From: Echria macrotheca
Taxonomy: Eukaryota > Ascomycota > Sordariomycetes > Sordariales > Schizotheciaceae
Direction: 5' to 3'
Length of the DNA stretch: 64,000 nucleotides
NCBI GenBank assembly: GCA_030411725.1
Contig: MU839831.1
Coordinates: 1,240,001 to 1,304,000, forward strand
Shown: piece by piece, positions 1-10,521 of the stretch
Layout: every line of letters begins with the position of its first letter
How positions within the stretch are numbered: position 1 is the stretch's first letter
Program-made: the position numbers and the translations under genes
The notes under the pieces: generated by a model
What the model was told of the DNA's origin: nothing
Seen by the model: the letters and a program-made list of their open reading frames with translations, nothing else
Database searches by the model: none

Positions 1-169
1 TGGTGGCTGTGAAACTGCGGGGCAAGAAAATGTTAACCTGGTGGGTGCTGATGACCAAGCAAGCCACCTAGGTAGGCAGCCAGGCTCTCGTCGAAACTCT
101 TCAAACTCAGCCCGTTCATCAATTCGCTCTGCCTTAGGTCGCGTCACAACCGCTCATCACTAAGGTACC

Positions 170-2363
170 ATGGCCGACCCGCTTTCCATCGCGGCTAGCT
201 GCATCGCTGTCATCACCGCCGCCGGTCAGACGGCAAAAGTTGTTCGAGACTTTGTCCGTGATTTCAGTCACGGGCAAGCCGACGTTTCTTGTCTCAGCCA
301 GGAAATCTCGCAACTTAATGACGTCCTCCAGAGCATTCGCGACGTTGAGCAGAGCGGAGACATTGGCCAAGCACGCGTCCCGCAAAGAATGCAAGCTCAA
401 CTCATCGCTCTTGTAGACAACTGCCGCCGCGTCCTCGCTGAGATTGATGAGATCTTGACGTGGTATCTCGGCGGCAGCGGTGCTCGCGCAGCCCACTGGG
501 CCCTCTCCGGGAAGAAAAAGATTGAGGATCAGGCGGCCCTTCTGGAAGGTCATAGAAAGGCCTTGGAATTGTGTCTCACGACCATCGACTTGTGAGTGTA
601 CCTGCAGTTGCGCGATGACCTGGTTCCTCTGGCCGTGCTCTCACTCACGCTGCAACAGTTCAATATCATGCAGCATAAAGGTCGACACGACGGCTCTCCT
701 TGCCGACTCTCACGATAACCGAGGGCGGCTGGAAGAGCTTCTCCAGCTCGTGAAACTGTTACCTGGATCGGGTGACTATGACGACTCGGACACCGTCCAA
801 GGACGACTGGATATCATGAGCCGTTACCTCGAAAGCCTGACTATGTATACCGCATCCGTCCGTGAGGATGCTATCGCGACCGGGAATAGCTCACTGGCAG
901 CCGAATTTAGGGGCCCTCCGTTCCAAAGTGCCCAAGGCCAGCATCCTGTTGTGGTTGAGGGGCTGTCATCGGCCACTCAACGTGGAATTACTTCTCAGCA
1001 GCGACCAGCGCCAACGCCATCGCCGCCACTCCGTCCCGCCTCTTTCAATAAACCAAGCCCAACTCTTGGCAAGGATCAGGAAAGGATGTTGACGACACGT
1101 AGCGAAGCCAAGGTCCTCACACGCTTTCCAGTAAATCATGGAGCACGACTCAAGACCATCAGTATTTCCCCCTGTCAAAGATTGGCCGTTTACAATCATG
1201 GTGAGAATGTGACGGTCTGGAATATCGATCGGTCAACTCCGTTGGTCGAATTGACACCCAAGACGAAGGGTTTTGGCGTGGGAACTATTGAAAAGCGACT
1301 ATATCGCTTCTTTCAGGGCGGCCCCACCATGCCGGTCGACCAAATATCGTTCCTGGGGAAACAGAGCAACTATATCGTCATCGGAATTCCACATAACTTG
1401 AGAACTGAGATCCAAGTCTGGGACTGGATGAAAGCGACAAGACATGCGTCGATCTCAGTCTACCCGCAGCCGTCTGCGAGCGCGTGGGTTGTCACTCGAG
1501 GCCGAAGACAAGTTGCGACACCGGACATCAACTGTGGAACTTTACATATCTTTAGAACTCATGATTCAGACACGAAAGAGGGCCTTGAAGAGTATGAGAT
1601 GGATAATACATCCTCGATGAAACCCTTCCGTCGACGAATCGATAATGTCGCTCCTCCGATCGTTCGCGGGGATCTCGCTAGTAGACGCCTACTCGCGCTT
1701 TCCGCTGACGGTAAAACAGTGGTCACCGTCAGGCAAGAAAGCCAACCCAAGCAAGGACACCCGAGAAATGACTTTGCTTATATTTCGGTGTGCGAGATAG
1801 CGGACAACCGAGCGACCGGCATGCGAGCACTCCCCAATGCGACGGGCAATCGCCCCGGTCTCACCCCACGTCAGGTCGAGGTGAACGAAAACGGAACCAG
1901 ATTCGGCATTGTCTGGGTCACGTGCATTCATGATGCGTTCATCACGATCATTGAGATCCAATCTTCACATCTCGGACAGGAGGGGAAACAATTTGAGCGC
2001 TTTCTCAGTCAACCAATGTCGTCTCGTCCCGCCCTTCCGTCCAACTCTCGCAGACATTGCAAAATATCTCCCAGCTGTCAGCTTCTGGCTTATGTGGATC
2101 ACGCTCTAACGATCTACGTTAGTAGTATAAACCTAGACAAGCCTCTTGACATCGAACAGCAAGGGGTGGAAGCCGATAGAATAGCTTTCGGGGCGCCACT
2201 GAAACTCTGTTTCAAAGAATCCGGCACGCGTCCCATACGTTTTTGGTTCTCATCTTGCAGTCGCAGTCTGTTCGCTCTTTCTGATCAATATGACCTCTGC
2301 TGCTGGGATATTGAGTCGCTGATGCGCGAACATGAGAATCAGAGGGGGCCGGAGGAGACATGA
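170..2363 (+). CDS. Helo-like N-terminal domain protein with degenerate WD40-type propeller
   Basis: Two exons, 170-591 and 659-2363, joined over a 67-nt intron (donor GTGAGT at 592, acceptor CAG ending at 658) give 708 aa. The join is phase-consistent. The N-terminus (MADPLSIAASCIAVITAAGQ..., about residues 1-140) matches the helical Helo-like domain that precedes NACHT in fungal STAND proteins. There is no P-loop or other NACHT motif. After a Pro/Ser-rich linker (about 210-245), the rest shows repeated beta-rich blades such as LKTISISPCQRLAVYNHG..VTVWNI and FSSCSRSLFALSDQYDLCCWDI, like a worn WD40 propeller. By analogy it may act in allorecognition or stress signalling; this is inference. 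The start ATG has a good context (ACCATGG). The N-terminal assignment is fairly firm, the propeller moderate. Confidence 0.8.
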
Positions 2364-2563
2364 GCTACGGATAGTTCCCATAAATACTACGAAGCTGTGA
2401 AATTGGTTAAAGAGATGAAAGTGGACAGCCCTGATGCAGGGTGCGAAGTTCTGAGTCTTGCCAGCTCATATGTCTCTCCCCCTAGTCGTCTCTGCCAGTC
2501 TTTCCCGACCTCGCCATCCCGTCATACACAGAGTTTCATCACTTCACCCTCAAGATTCAAATA

Positions 2564-3355
2564 CTAGTTCTTCTCCGGCCCATGAAGCCAAAGCCTCGCC
2601 CAGGAAACAGCCTCATTCTTCCCCCTAACTAGCGCCTCCCTCTCCCCCTTAATATTCAAATCCCCTCTAACAAAACACGCATGCTCAACTTTAGGAAAGT
2701 GCACATAGTTAAACGGCACCCCATTCTTCTGCATCGTCACAAACGAGTGCAACTTGAACTCGTCGGTATACGCCGCATCGATCTCGGGCGCAAGAATCTG
2801 CACCGGCACCGCAACCTCATCGATATCCTTCTTCGTCAACAAGCTCGGATGTCCGGCCGTCACACAGTCCACCAACGAACTCTTGCCCGTGTCGGGATCG
2901 AGAAACTCGCGCGCGCCGAGCCGGTGCACAGCCCAGCCGCCGTAGCAGAACCCAATCGCGCCGACCTTGTCGTAGTTAGCAGCCCGCAGCGCGCGCGCGA
3001 AGCCGATGATCTCCGGCTCGCGGATCTCGCGCGAGTTGCGGCCGATGAAGCCGTGCAGGTCGAGCTCGGCCCAGCGCGCGGCGAGCACGAGGTCGATGGG
3101 GAGCGTCTCGCCGCCGAAGAAGTCGGGCACGTACACGGTCGCGTCGATCTCGCGCGCGTAGTGGTCGGCCAGCAGCCGGATGTTGGGGAATGTCCAGGCG
3201 AGGAGGTCGTGGATGACGAAGACGGCGACGTTGGGGTTCGTGCCGGTTATGTAGGTCTTGTTGGGCGAGCCGGGGAGGTACCCCTCGGTTCCGGTGGGGG
3301 TGCCGTCCCATTGGAAGGCTTTGAGGCAGCACGGCGGGACTGGGAGGTCGGCCAT
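2564..3355 (-). CDS. Dienelactone hydrolase family protein
   Basis: Single exon, 263 aa from the ATG at 3355; an in-frame ATG at 3424 would add 23 residues with no domain content. It is an alpha/beta hydrolase of the dienelactone hydrolase family, which typically opens lactone or ester bonds; the true substrate is unknown. The nucleophile lies in GFCYGG (Cys137), the acid is probably Asp193 (APEIDAAYTDE), and the His is His225 in VEHACFVRGD. These form the Cys-Asp-His triad of the family, and the length is normal. No signal peptide, so probably cytosolic. It is transcribed toward the Helo-like gene and ends about 200 bp from it. Confidence 0.9.
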   Translation of the reverse strand: MADLPVPPCCLKAFQWDGTPTGTEGYLPGSPNKTYITGTNPNVAVFVIHDLLAWTFPNIRLLADHYAREIDATVYVPDFFGGETLPIDLVLAARWAELDLHGFIGRNSREIREPEIIGFARALRAANYDKVGAIGFCYGGWAVHRLGAREFLDPDTGKSSLVDCVTAGHPSLLTKKDIDEVAVPVQILAPEIDAAYTDEFKLHSFVTMQKNGVPFNYVHFPKVEHACFVRGDLNIKGEREALVRGKNEAVSWARLWLHGPEKN

Positions 3356-3833
3356 TTTGTTTTTGTGTATCGAGGTTTGGGGAGGGGAGGTTGGTGGTGA
3401 AAGATGAGGGTGTTGGCACGACAAACAGCTTAGATATGACGTTTGATACAGGCGTAGGATTTTGCGAAGAGGGATCTCGGCCTCGCGTTATCTCCGGAAA
3501 AGGCGAATGGCGAGCCAAGCTTGGAAGGATCCTGCAGGACCAATGCTTTCTGCATCACGACTTCTCGAATGCCACGCATTCATTGGTACATGGCGCTGTC
3601 TCCTCACCAGAAATCGAATGACAAGTTACTCCGCAATTACGACCCAGCATTCTATGGTATAGCGGATCGGGGCTGGAACGACAGATCAAACTCCAAGGGG
3701 ATGATACCAAGATTTGGATTGGTAATACGCTTTCATGCTATCTCCGATGGACTACATATATAACCCGGTTTCGGATGTAGCCCATCAACATCATACGCGT
3801 CGCACCATACGTCCGGGGGGACACGAGGAGATA
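3356..3833. other. Intergenic, hydrolase promoter side
   Basis: Between the start of the dienelactone hydrolase and the end of the hydrophobin gene, both on the minus strand. Short overlapping frames only. A TATATA-like run near 3755 could belong to either transcript; nothing else seen. Confidence 0.6.
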
Positions 3834-4426
3834 TTAAGACGATTGGCAGAGGAGAGCTTGTCCAAGCTGTGTGCGACGTCAGCACTCCGTGCCCAGGGAG
3901 AACAAGCGGTTTGACTTACAATGGGCAGGACGCAGCAAGTAGGGGCCTTGTTGGACGGACAAGTCCTATCAGCCGCCGCTGGCGAGAAGTCAGTATACAC
4001 GGTGGAAGGACTAGGGGGTAATAAATACGTACGAGATTCACAGTCCAACGCGGCTACTCCGAGCACGTCGGTCGCGCAGCATTGGAGACTGCTGTACAAG
4101 CCAGTACAGGTTAGAGTAATCGGGGTTGTCGATCCTCCCGTTGATCCTCCTGCAGAGCCCCCGGAAGTACTCCCTGAACCAGACCCGGAGCCCCCGCCCG
4201 ATCCGCCTGATCCGCCCGTGCTGCTGCTACCTCCAGATCCACCACCACCTGAACCCCCGAATGTTCCACCGGTCGTACCGCCGGTAACACCGCCAGTACC
4301 GGAGCTGCTGCTACTACCACCGCCAATGACCGGTACGGGGAAGCCGAAGCCGTAGCCCGGACCACCACCTGGTGCGCCGGCAGCAATCACCGCTAGGAGG
4401 CTTGCTGAGAGCGTTGCGAGTCTCAT
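3834..4426 (-). CDS. Class II hydrophobin with Gly/Ser-rich N-terminal extension
   Basis: A small secreted amphipathic cell-wall protein that assembles at air-water interfaces. Exons on the minus strand: 4426-4033, 3978-3920 and 3866-3834, giving 161 aa. Residues 1-17 form a signal peptide; about 35-100 is a Gly/Ser/Thr-rich low-complexity tract. The hydrophobin module follows with eight Cys (107, 116, 117, 129, 138, 146, 147, 158) and the family hallmark CCATDVLG. The last intron (3867-3919) is certain, because splicing creates CCVLPILGQALLCQ. The middle intron (3979-4032, GTACGT donor, CTGAC branch, CAG acceptor) is 54 nt and free of stops. If retained, the protein has 179 aa with a 26-residue Cys4-Cys5 loop; if spliced the loop is only 8 residues, against about 16 usual. 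Confidence 0.92.
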
Positions 4427-4945
4427 GTTTATTCGTGTGCTGGCAACGATGACTGCACTGTGGTAGTGTGCTGGCTTGGTATGTATGGAGGGTATGATGT
4501 ATGGATGTAAATGCAGACGAGATGAACAGTCGATGGCAAGAAGTTGTTGCTGAGATGTTTTCGATGGATGCGATGAAGTAAATGGTTGGTTTTCGGTGGC
4601 GAGAACAGCGGACTATATAGCTCTGTAAATCCCTGAGTTAAAGGGTGGAGTACGAAGAATTGAAGTATTTGAGAAAGCAATAATTGTCGATACTCTCCCG
4701 TGGAAGGGAGACATTCAACCCTTACAGACTGGAGCCGATCAATGGCGTTCTTCACAGGGCCGTTGAGATCCGAGACAAAGTCGGGAGAGGGACGGCGAGT
4801 GAGACATCATCTCTCGAAGACACTCGGCTCCCTTCGCTGCCGGTCCGGCCTGCTCCCTGTTCTTCAAGACAAGGCTTAAATCAGGCTTTAAGGGAATACG
4901 CATGGATTATGAAATAATCATAGGTCTGGGAAATAATAAGCCGAA
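4427..4945. other. Intergenic, hydrophobin promoter
   Basis: Contains the TATA candidate at 4613 and a pyrimidine/purine-biased leader. It also holds the 3' flank of the HET gene. No gene seen. Confidence 0.6.
4613..4620 (-). promoter_or_regulatory. TATA box candidate of the hydrophobin gene
   Basis: The palindromic octamer CTATATAG lies about 190 bp upstream of the hydrophobin ATG. It is a plausible core promoter element for a highly expressed gene. Position and sequence are seen; function is inferred. Confidence 0.45.
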
Positions 4946-6293
4946 CTATTTGTTACCGGTTGCTCCAGCGCTCCCTCTTTCCAACAGCGGTGAGTTTCCA
5001 TAGTGTGGGAGCGGTTTGACACCCGCGATTGAATCCCAAACGGAATACACCTTGATGGAAATCGGCTCCAGCTGCGATGCCTCATCGTATACCTTTCGGG
5101 GGAAGTACTTGGCCGGCACCCCAGGTTTGCGGACATACGAGTGAACTGGGACATCTGGCTGGGTCGTAGATCCCACGGGCGCTAGCGGGATCCCGATGAC
5201 CTGGTTTGCTACCGACTTCCTAAGAAGAGATGAAAATAGCAACCGTCGCGTCCGCTGCTGATGCTCACCCGAGGTAGACCGGCCCGGCTGGCAATTGAGC
5301 AGCGCATACATCTCGTCGGTTGGTAGGATATGCAGCGGTGCGTGAATATAGAGATTTTCTTCCTCTATCCTTGGCGGTGGCGACATGAGTGTGGTCCGAT
5401 CGCCAGGGACGACATGCCCACTCGATATGAAGTCCGAAGGCATGCTTGCCAGGACGCCGCCTGCTGTAGCTGTGCTCCTTGCGTCAAGACCCCAAGCTAG
5501 CATGGACTCGTCGCCCGTCCGCTCGAATATGGACTCTTGCAGACGAATAAAAGCTTTCTGTCCTCCCTCTCCATACCGCTACTACCCAGTTAGCCACTGG
5601 AGAGACATGAGTAAAAGTAAGACGGCGACTTACCATGTCCATCGACACATTGAACATCCCCATCAGACAATACGCCAGATCCTCAGGTAGCCTTGTCTGC
5701 CTCTTAGCCGCCCAGGACATGCGCTGGGCGACGCTACCCTTGTACAGATCCTTCTTATGAAGCAGAAACTCCCGAGGCACGCCGGTGATCGAAGACAACA
5801 CATTCTTAAGATTAGTTTTAGTTCCGAGCAGACCCCACTCCGAGTGGAAAAACGACACCCGACGGGGCGCAATCAGTTCCTGCAGAGTCCATCCTCGTTC
5901 AAACCAGCGGCTTTGCTGGAATGCAGACCCCTTCTTGTCCCTGGGCTTGTCCGTCGCCGGCACGTCCGCGAGATAGACATAGCAGACAACGGCTCGGCGG
6001 TACCAGCGGAACATGGAGTTGATGGCGATAGACAGCTCGATGCCGTCTTCTTTGTTAATGCAGCAGCTGTCGATCCAGGCATACTTTATGCCGTCTTTTT
6101 GGGCCTGTTTGCATGTGCCGCGGAGTTTTGTCATGCCCAGATTCGGCGGGTCGGTGATTTTGCCGGCGGCAAGGTCCTGATAGCTGAGCTCCTCGTGGTC
6201 TTCGCCCCAGGTGTGGGAGAGGATGGCGTATGGCGGGATTTCATTGTCGTGGAATGTCTCAAGACTGAGGGTGGTGGTGTTGATGAGATGCAT
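4946..6293 (-). CDS. HET-domain (heterokaryon incompatibility) protein
   Basis: Two exons, 6293-5634 and 5578-4946, with a 55-nt intron (GTAAGT donor, TAG acceptor), give 430 aa. The join restores MGMFNVSMDM-RYGEGGQKAFIRLQ, the conserved stretch after the HET domain. HET-domain signatures: YAILSHTWG (about 22), KYAWIDSCCINK (about 70), SRWFERGWTLQELIAP (about 128). HET proteins trigger cell death or growth arrest when incompatible fungal nuclei mix, or respond to other non-self cues. The C-terminal 200 residues carry no motif I recognise. It lies upstream of the hydrophobin gene on the same strand, with about 520 bp between them. Confidence 0.92.
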
Positions 6294-7296
6294 GTTGTGG
6301 CGGTCAGCTCTCGACCGGGAGATGACTCTTGGATTGGAAGTTGGACTACAATCCGGAAGGGGACATCAAGACATTTTAAATGTCCGATCTGATACCCAAG
6401 AATCCGGGTCTAAGTTGCGCGCATCATGCAAGGCGACTGTCGTATCTTTACATGACAGTCGATGGGAAGTCGTTGACCGAGACGGAGGTGTTGGGTTGTT
6501 TCAAGTTTCAGAATGACCCAACAGTTCGGGTCGGCGATTTGGAATGGGCGGCTACGAGGCCTCGCGGTAAGCGCCGCGACCCCTGTCACGAGCGAAAAAG
6601 GGGGTCGCTTGATTGGCCGATGTCGACATACGGAAATGCTTGTATGTTGTATGTTTCCTGTATCATGTATCCTGTCTTCTGTTTTCTTTTCAGGGATCTG
6701 GATATCAGGTATCCAGTCTTTTGATAGCAGGTGATCGACTTGCGCCCAAAAATTAGATCTGTAGACCTATTCCCAAGAAAACCTTGCCCCTTTTTAGTCC
6801 CCCGCTTTACCCCTGAAGCCAAAGCCCCATAACAGAAAGACATAATTTGGAAAGCGAATAACACAACATGTTAGATATTTGATGCCTCACCTCCTTCCAG
6901 CTAGAATACATAAGTGGCGGTAAGTGGCGGGTCGAGATACCCGAGCACTTAGACTTCAACATAATCGCGCCAATCGATCCCCGATTGTTCCTGCATAAAT
7001 GCATCCACGGCACTTTACCCGGTATTTGTTCGCGCATCCGCACCGACCGCACCGATCATCCCCGGGGACGGTTAATCTGAGTGAGCCCGAACATCCGGGA
7101 GCCAGCATGGGCGAGCCAATCGCGGACACCCACCAAGGTTCTCTGTGGAAGCGCGCAAACGAGACGAGCACATCCGCGTCATCGCCTTTTAGATCCACTG
7201 AACTGGGCGTATTTAGTCTTCCACTTAACCCCACAATGCCGTCTGGCATTCTCGCCGTTGTTGAACCCGGGGCTTGCTGGAGTTATTCGAGTCAAG
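6294..7296. other. Intergenic between divergent HET and esterase genes
   Basis: About 1 kb with only short frames lacking motifs. It must hold both promoters. A short direct repeat of TAAGTGGCGG occurs near 6911-6931. Confidence 0.6.
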
Positions 7297-8961
7297 ATGA
7301 AGTTCACGACGATCCTGTCACTGGCATGCACGGCAGCTGCCGCAGGACCGACGGTACGGCTTCGTGATGCCACCTACGCGGGAACGACCACCAGCGTTAC
7401 GACGGCTACGGGAACCGCTACGGTCGACAAATTCCTCGGCATCCGGTTTGCAGCACCACCCCAGCGGTTCCGGGCGCCGCAGCCAGTTGCAGAGGGGAAC
7501 ACGACAATCAACGCTGTGACCCAACCACCGGCGTGTGCCCAGAATGGTACGCAACCCCTTTTTACACTCGTGGGTATACTGACCGATTTAAAGGCGGCTC
7601 CGACAGCGAAGATTGCCTCTTCCTCAATGTCTACGCCCCCCAGATCAGCAAATCCCTCGCCACACCCACAAACCTAAAAGCCGTCATGATCTGGTGGCAC
7701 GGCGGTGCCCTGCAATCCGGCTCCATCTCCACCTTCGACGGTTCCTCCCTCGCCGCCAACGAGGACGTAATCATCGTAACGTCACAATACCGCCTTGGCG
7801 TCTTCGGGTTCCCCGGCAACGTGCCCGGCATTCCTTCAGATGAGCTCAACGCCGGGTTCCGCGACCAGAAGATGGCCCTCCGCTGGATCCAGGAGAACAT
7901 CGCCCTCTTCGGCGGCGACAAGTCGCGCGTCACCATCTTTGGCGAGTCCGCCGGTGCCGTCTCGGTCGATTCTCAGTTGCTCAGCGAGCCGTTCGACAAG
8001 CCGCCCTTCCACGCGGCCATCCTCCAAAGCGGCGGGCTGCACACGTTTAACCGCGTTGCGTTGGGGGTCGGGACGTACGTGACGGGACTGGGGACGGGAA
8101 ACCGCGCCGACGAGATTCCCTTCCTCACACTCGCGAGAGCACTCAACTGCTCCGCCGCGGATGCCCTGGCGTGCGTCCAGTCCAAGTCTAAAGCACAGGT
8201 CAAGTCGGCCGTGCAGAGCGTCAACCTCCTCTTCCCGCCCGTCGATGACGGGGGTAAATCAAGCGTGGGCGACTCGGACGCGGCTCGCCGGGCGGGGAGG
8301 ACCGTCAAGGTGCCGGTGCTCATCGGGAGCACCTTTGACGAGGGCAATATACTCCCGGCCAGCGCGGTCGCCTCACGGTCGCTGCAGCAGTGGGCGCAGA
8401 TGATATATCCCCGCAACGATACCGCGCGTGATGCGGTGGTGAAGGCGTATGCAACCGGTTCGAGCTGGCAGATCGCCACAGCTGCGGATGGCGTGCTGCT
8501 CATGCATTCGGATTTCCAGTTTGCATGCACGACGACGTATGATAGTGACTTGATGGTGGCAGCTGGAATACGTGAGTTTTCTGTTTCCTTCAAACAAACA
8601 TATAATAGACCTTGGGCTGATGATTGGGATAACAGCAACTTGGCGGTATGTGTTCAACGCGTCGCTTCCCGGCGGACGGCTCGCCGGTCACGGCACCGAC
8701 GTGAACTTTGTGTTTGGATCGCAGGCGCAGTCGACCAAGGCGAATCAGCAGCTCAGTCGGGCGATGCAGACGGCGTGGGCTTCGTTTGCGAAGAATCCGA
8801 CGGCTGGGCCAGGATGGGCGAAGTATAGCAGCACGGGGGCGACGCTCGCCGATTTGGGCGGACAGGGGACGAGGGATGGGATCACGTTGGTTGATCCTCA
8901 GGTGGTTGACGCGAGGTGTCCTGTGTTTTGGGATGCGTATGATCCTAATCGACCTCGGTAA
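7297..8961 (+). CDS. Secreted type-B carboxylesterase (COesterase family)
   Basis: Three exons, 7297-7546, 7594-8571 and 8636-8961 (introns of 47 and 64 nt), give 517 aa. Splicing restores the family motifs QNGGSDSEDCLFLNVY and GIPTWRYVFNASLPGG. Residues 1-16 are a signal peptide, so the enzyme is probably extracellular. The catalytic triad is visible: Ser202 in GESAGA, Glu333 in STFDEGN, His428 in GHGTDVNF. The family hydrolyses carboxylic esters (lipids, feruloyl or other esters); the substrate cannot be read from sequence. Length and motif order are normal. It stands alone between a 1-kb gene-free stretch and the small secreted protein downstream. Confidence 0.93.
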
Positions 8962-9647
8962 GGGTGGCGTTTGTTGGAAACTCATAGTAAGGTAACAACC
9001 AAACTCGTGGGTACGCGGAACGCAGGAGATGAGAAAACATACATGTACCTAGCCAACGTGAGACTACAACGCCAGGATATGTGTATCTATGCATGCAATC
9101 CAAGAACATAATCTCATAAGTAGACTGAACGCTTGATCCATGTGACTATCGCCCCTTAAGCCCAAGCCGATCCCTTTATATTCCCGTGAGCCCCCTCCTT
9201 TCACTACGCACACGTACCTTATCAGCTAACACCAGATGCAACACCCCTCTGTTCGATACCACGTTAGCTAACATTTCCATGGCAAACGATATAAAATCGA
9301 CAACGCCACCCAGCCAAGCGGTAATATTCCGGCTGGACTGCCGGAGCATGGCGGCTCAAACCGCCAGTTTATCCGACGCCTGGCAACCGGGACCTGCATT
9401 TTGGGGTATATCAAGCCCATATCAACCACCTACACGCGGCATGCGGGGTATCTTGGCCCTATCTGGGACTGATACCGGAATATAGGATGTTCGTCATCTA
9501 GGTATCTATAGACCCGCCATGCGTCGTCAACCTTCTAGAAGGCGACGGATATAACACCCCACGCACCTCCCTTCCACTATTCTCCGTCCCCCAACTACGA
9601 ATCGAATCCCCATTCCAAACCCCGAACCAACAACCAAAACCGCCAAG
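8962..9647. other. Intergenic
   Basis: Contains the TATA-like element at 9549 and one 99-codon frame (9186-9485) with no features of a protein family. Nothing further seen. Confidence 0.6.
9549..9555 (+). promoter_or_regulatory. TATA-like element upstream of the small secreted protein gene
   Basis: ATATAAC lies about 95 bp before the ATG at 9648 and is followed by a pyrimidine-rich leader. This is a common core-promoter layout in filamentous fungi. Inference from position only. Confidence 0.35.
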
Positions 9648-10196
9648 ATGAGACCACCAACAACCCTCCTCCTATCCCTCCTCACCCTCCCCTCATCCAT
9701 CTCCGCCCTCCCGGGCTCTCACCACCACCTCACCCCCCGCCAGACCCAAACAACCTGCCAACCCCCCGGCACCACCCTCCCGCACATCTGGTCCCTCCAC
9801 GACCTAAAAGTGACCTACCCGCCCTCGACAAACCCGCTCGGCACAAACACCTACACCGCCTCCTTCGCCATAACCGACACGCGCTCCAACACGACGCAGA
9901 CGCTGAAATGCACGCTCCGCGCGGGCTACCAATGCACCTTTACCAGCACGCCGAGGGACCCGAATCTCTACGTCTACATGCAGCTCAACCTCGCCGCGTA
10001 TTTCAGCTTCGTCGAGACGAAGACTTGCGGCGGCGGAGACGCAAGGGGGAATTCCACAATCACGGGAACGGTCGAGGTCGAGATGGATTGCGTGGGCGAG
10101 TCGCTTGAGGAGGGCATGGTCTGCAATGGGCCGGGGTCCCAGGCATTTGTGGATGGGGTGGTGGATGCCGCTGCGGACGGGACTGGGAGTTCGTAA
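9648..10196 (+). CDS. Small secreted cysteine-containing protein, unrecognised
   Basis: Single exon, 182 aa. Residues 1-20 are a clear signal peptide (MRPPTTLLLSLLTLPSSISA), followed by a short pro-region ending in a basic site (LTPRQ). The mature part has six Cys and alternating polar/hydrophobic segments that suggest a beta-rich fold (IWSLHDLKVTYPPS, TYTASFAITDTRS, YVYMQLNLAAYFSF). The layout resembles secreted effector-like or AA1-like beta-barrel proteins, but I cannot place it in a family. The ATG context (AAGATGAG) and a CT-rich leader support expression. It follows the secreted esterase on the same strand, separated by 686 bp. Confidence 0.75.
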   Translation: MRPPTTLLLSLLTLPSSISALPGSHHHLTPRQTQTTCQPPGTTLPHIWSLHDLKVTYPPSTNPLGTNTYTASFAITDTRSNTTQTLKCTLRAGYQCTFTSTPRDPNLYVYMQLNLAAYFSFVETKTCGGGDARGNSTITGTVEVEMDCVGESLEEGMVCNGPGSQAFVDGVVDAAADGTGSS

Positions 10197-10521
10197 AGAT
10201 GGGTTACATGTGCGGATAATGGAAGGTGTTGAGTTCAGTGCGGATAGAGACTGGATTACATTGTAAAGAGGCGCCTAGTCCACAAATACAGGTCTCCCCA
10301 AAGCCCATCAGAACCCGTTATCACTTCAACTTGATACAGCTAATATTTCATCGGACTTCTGAGAATAACTAAAGTGTATTATTTTGTCTGGGGTCTCGTA
10401 ACGATAGAACCGCTAGTAGCAAAGCCAGTCCCGCAAAACAAAATTTGGGAAGGAAATAAGAGCCAAAGAGGAAACAAAAGAAAAGAAAAGGAAGAAACCA
10501 GTCATAAACACCAGGTTAACA
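10197..10521. other. Intergenic between converging genes
   Basis: The 3' flanks of the secreted protein and the TPR-like gene. A-rich toward the right. Nothing seen. Confidence 0.6.

Noticed and set aside
2681..3400. 239-codon plus frame over the dienelactone hydrolase
   Set aside because: It is the antisense shadow of a gene with a complete catalytic triad.
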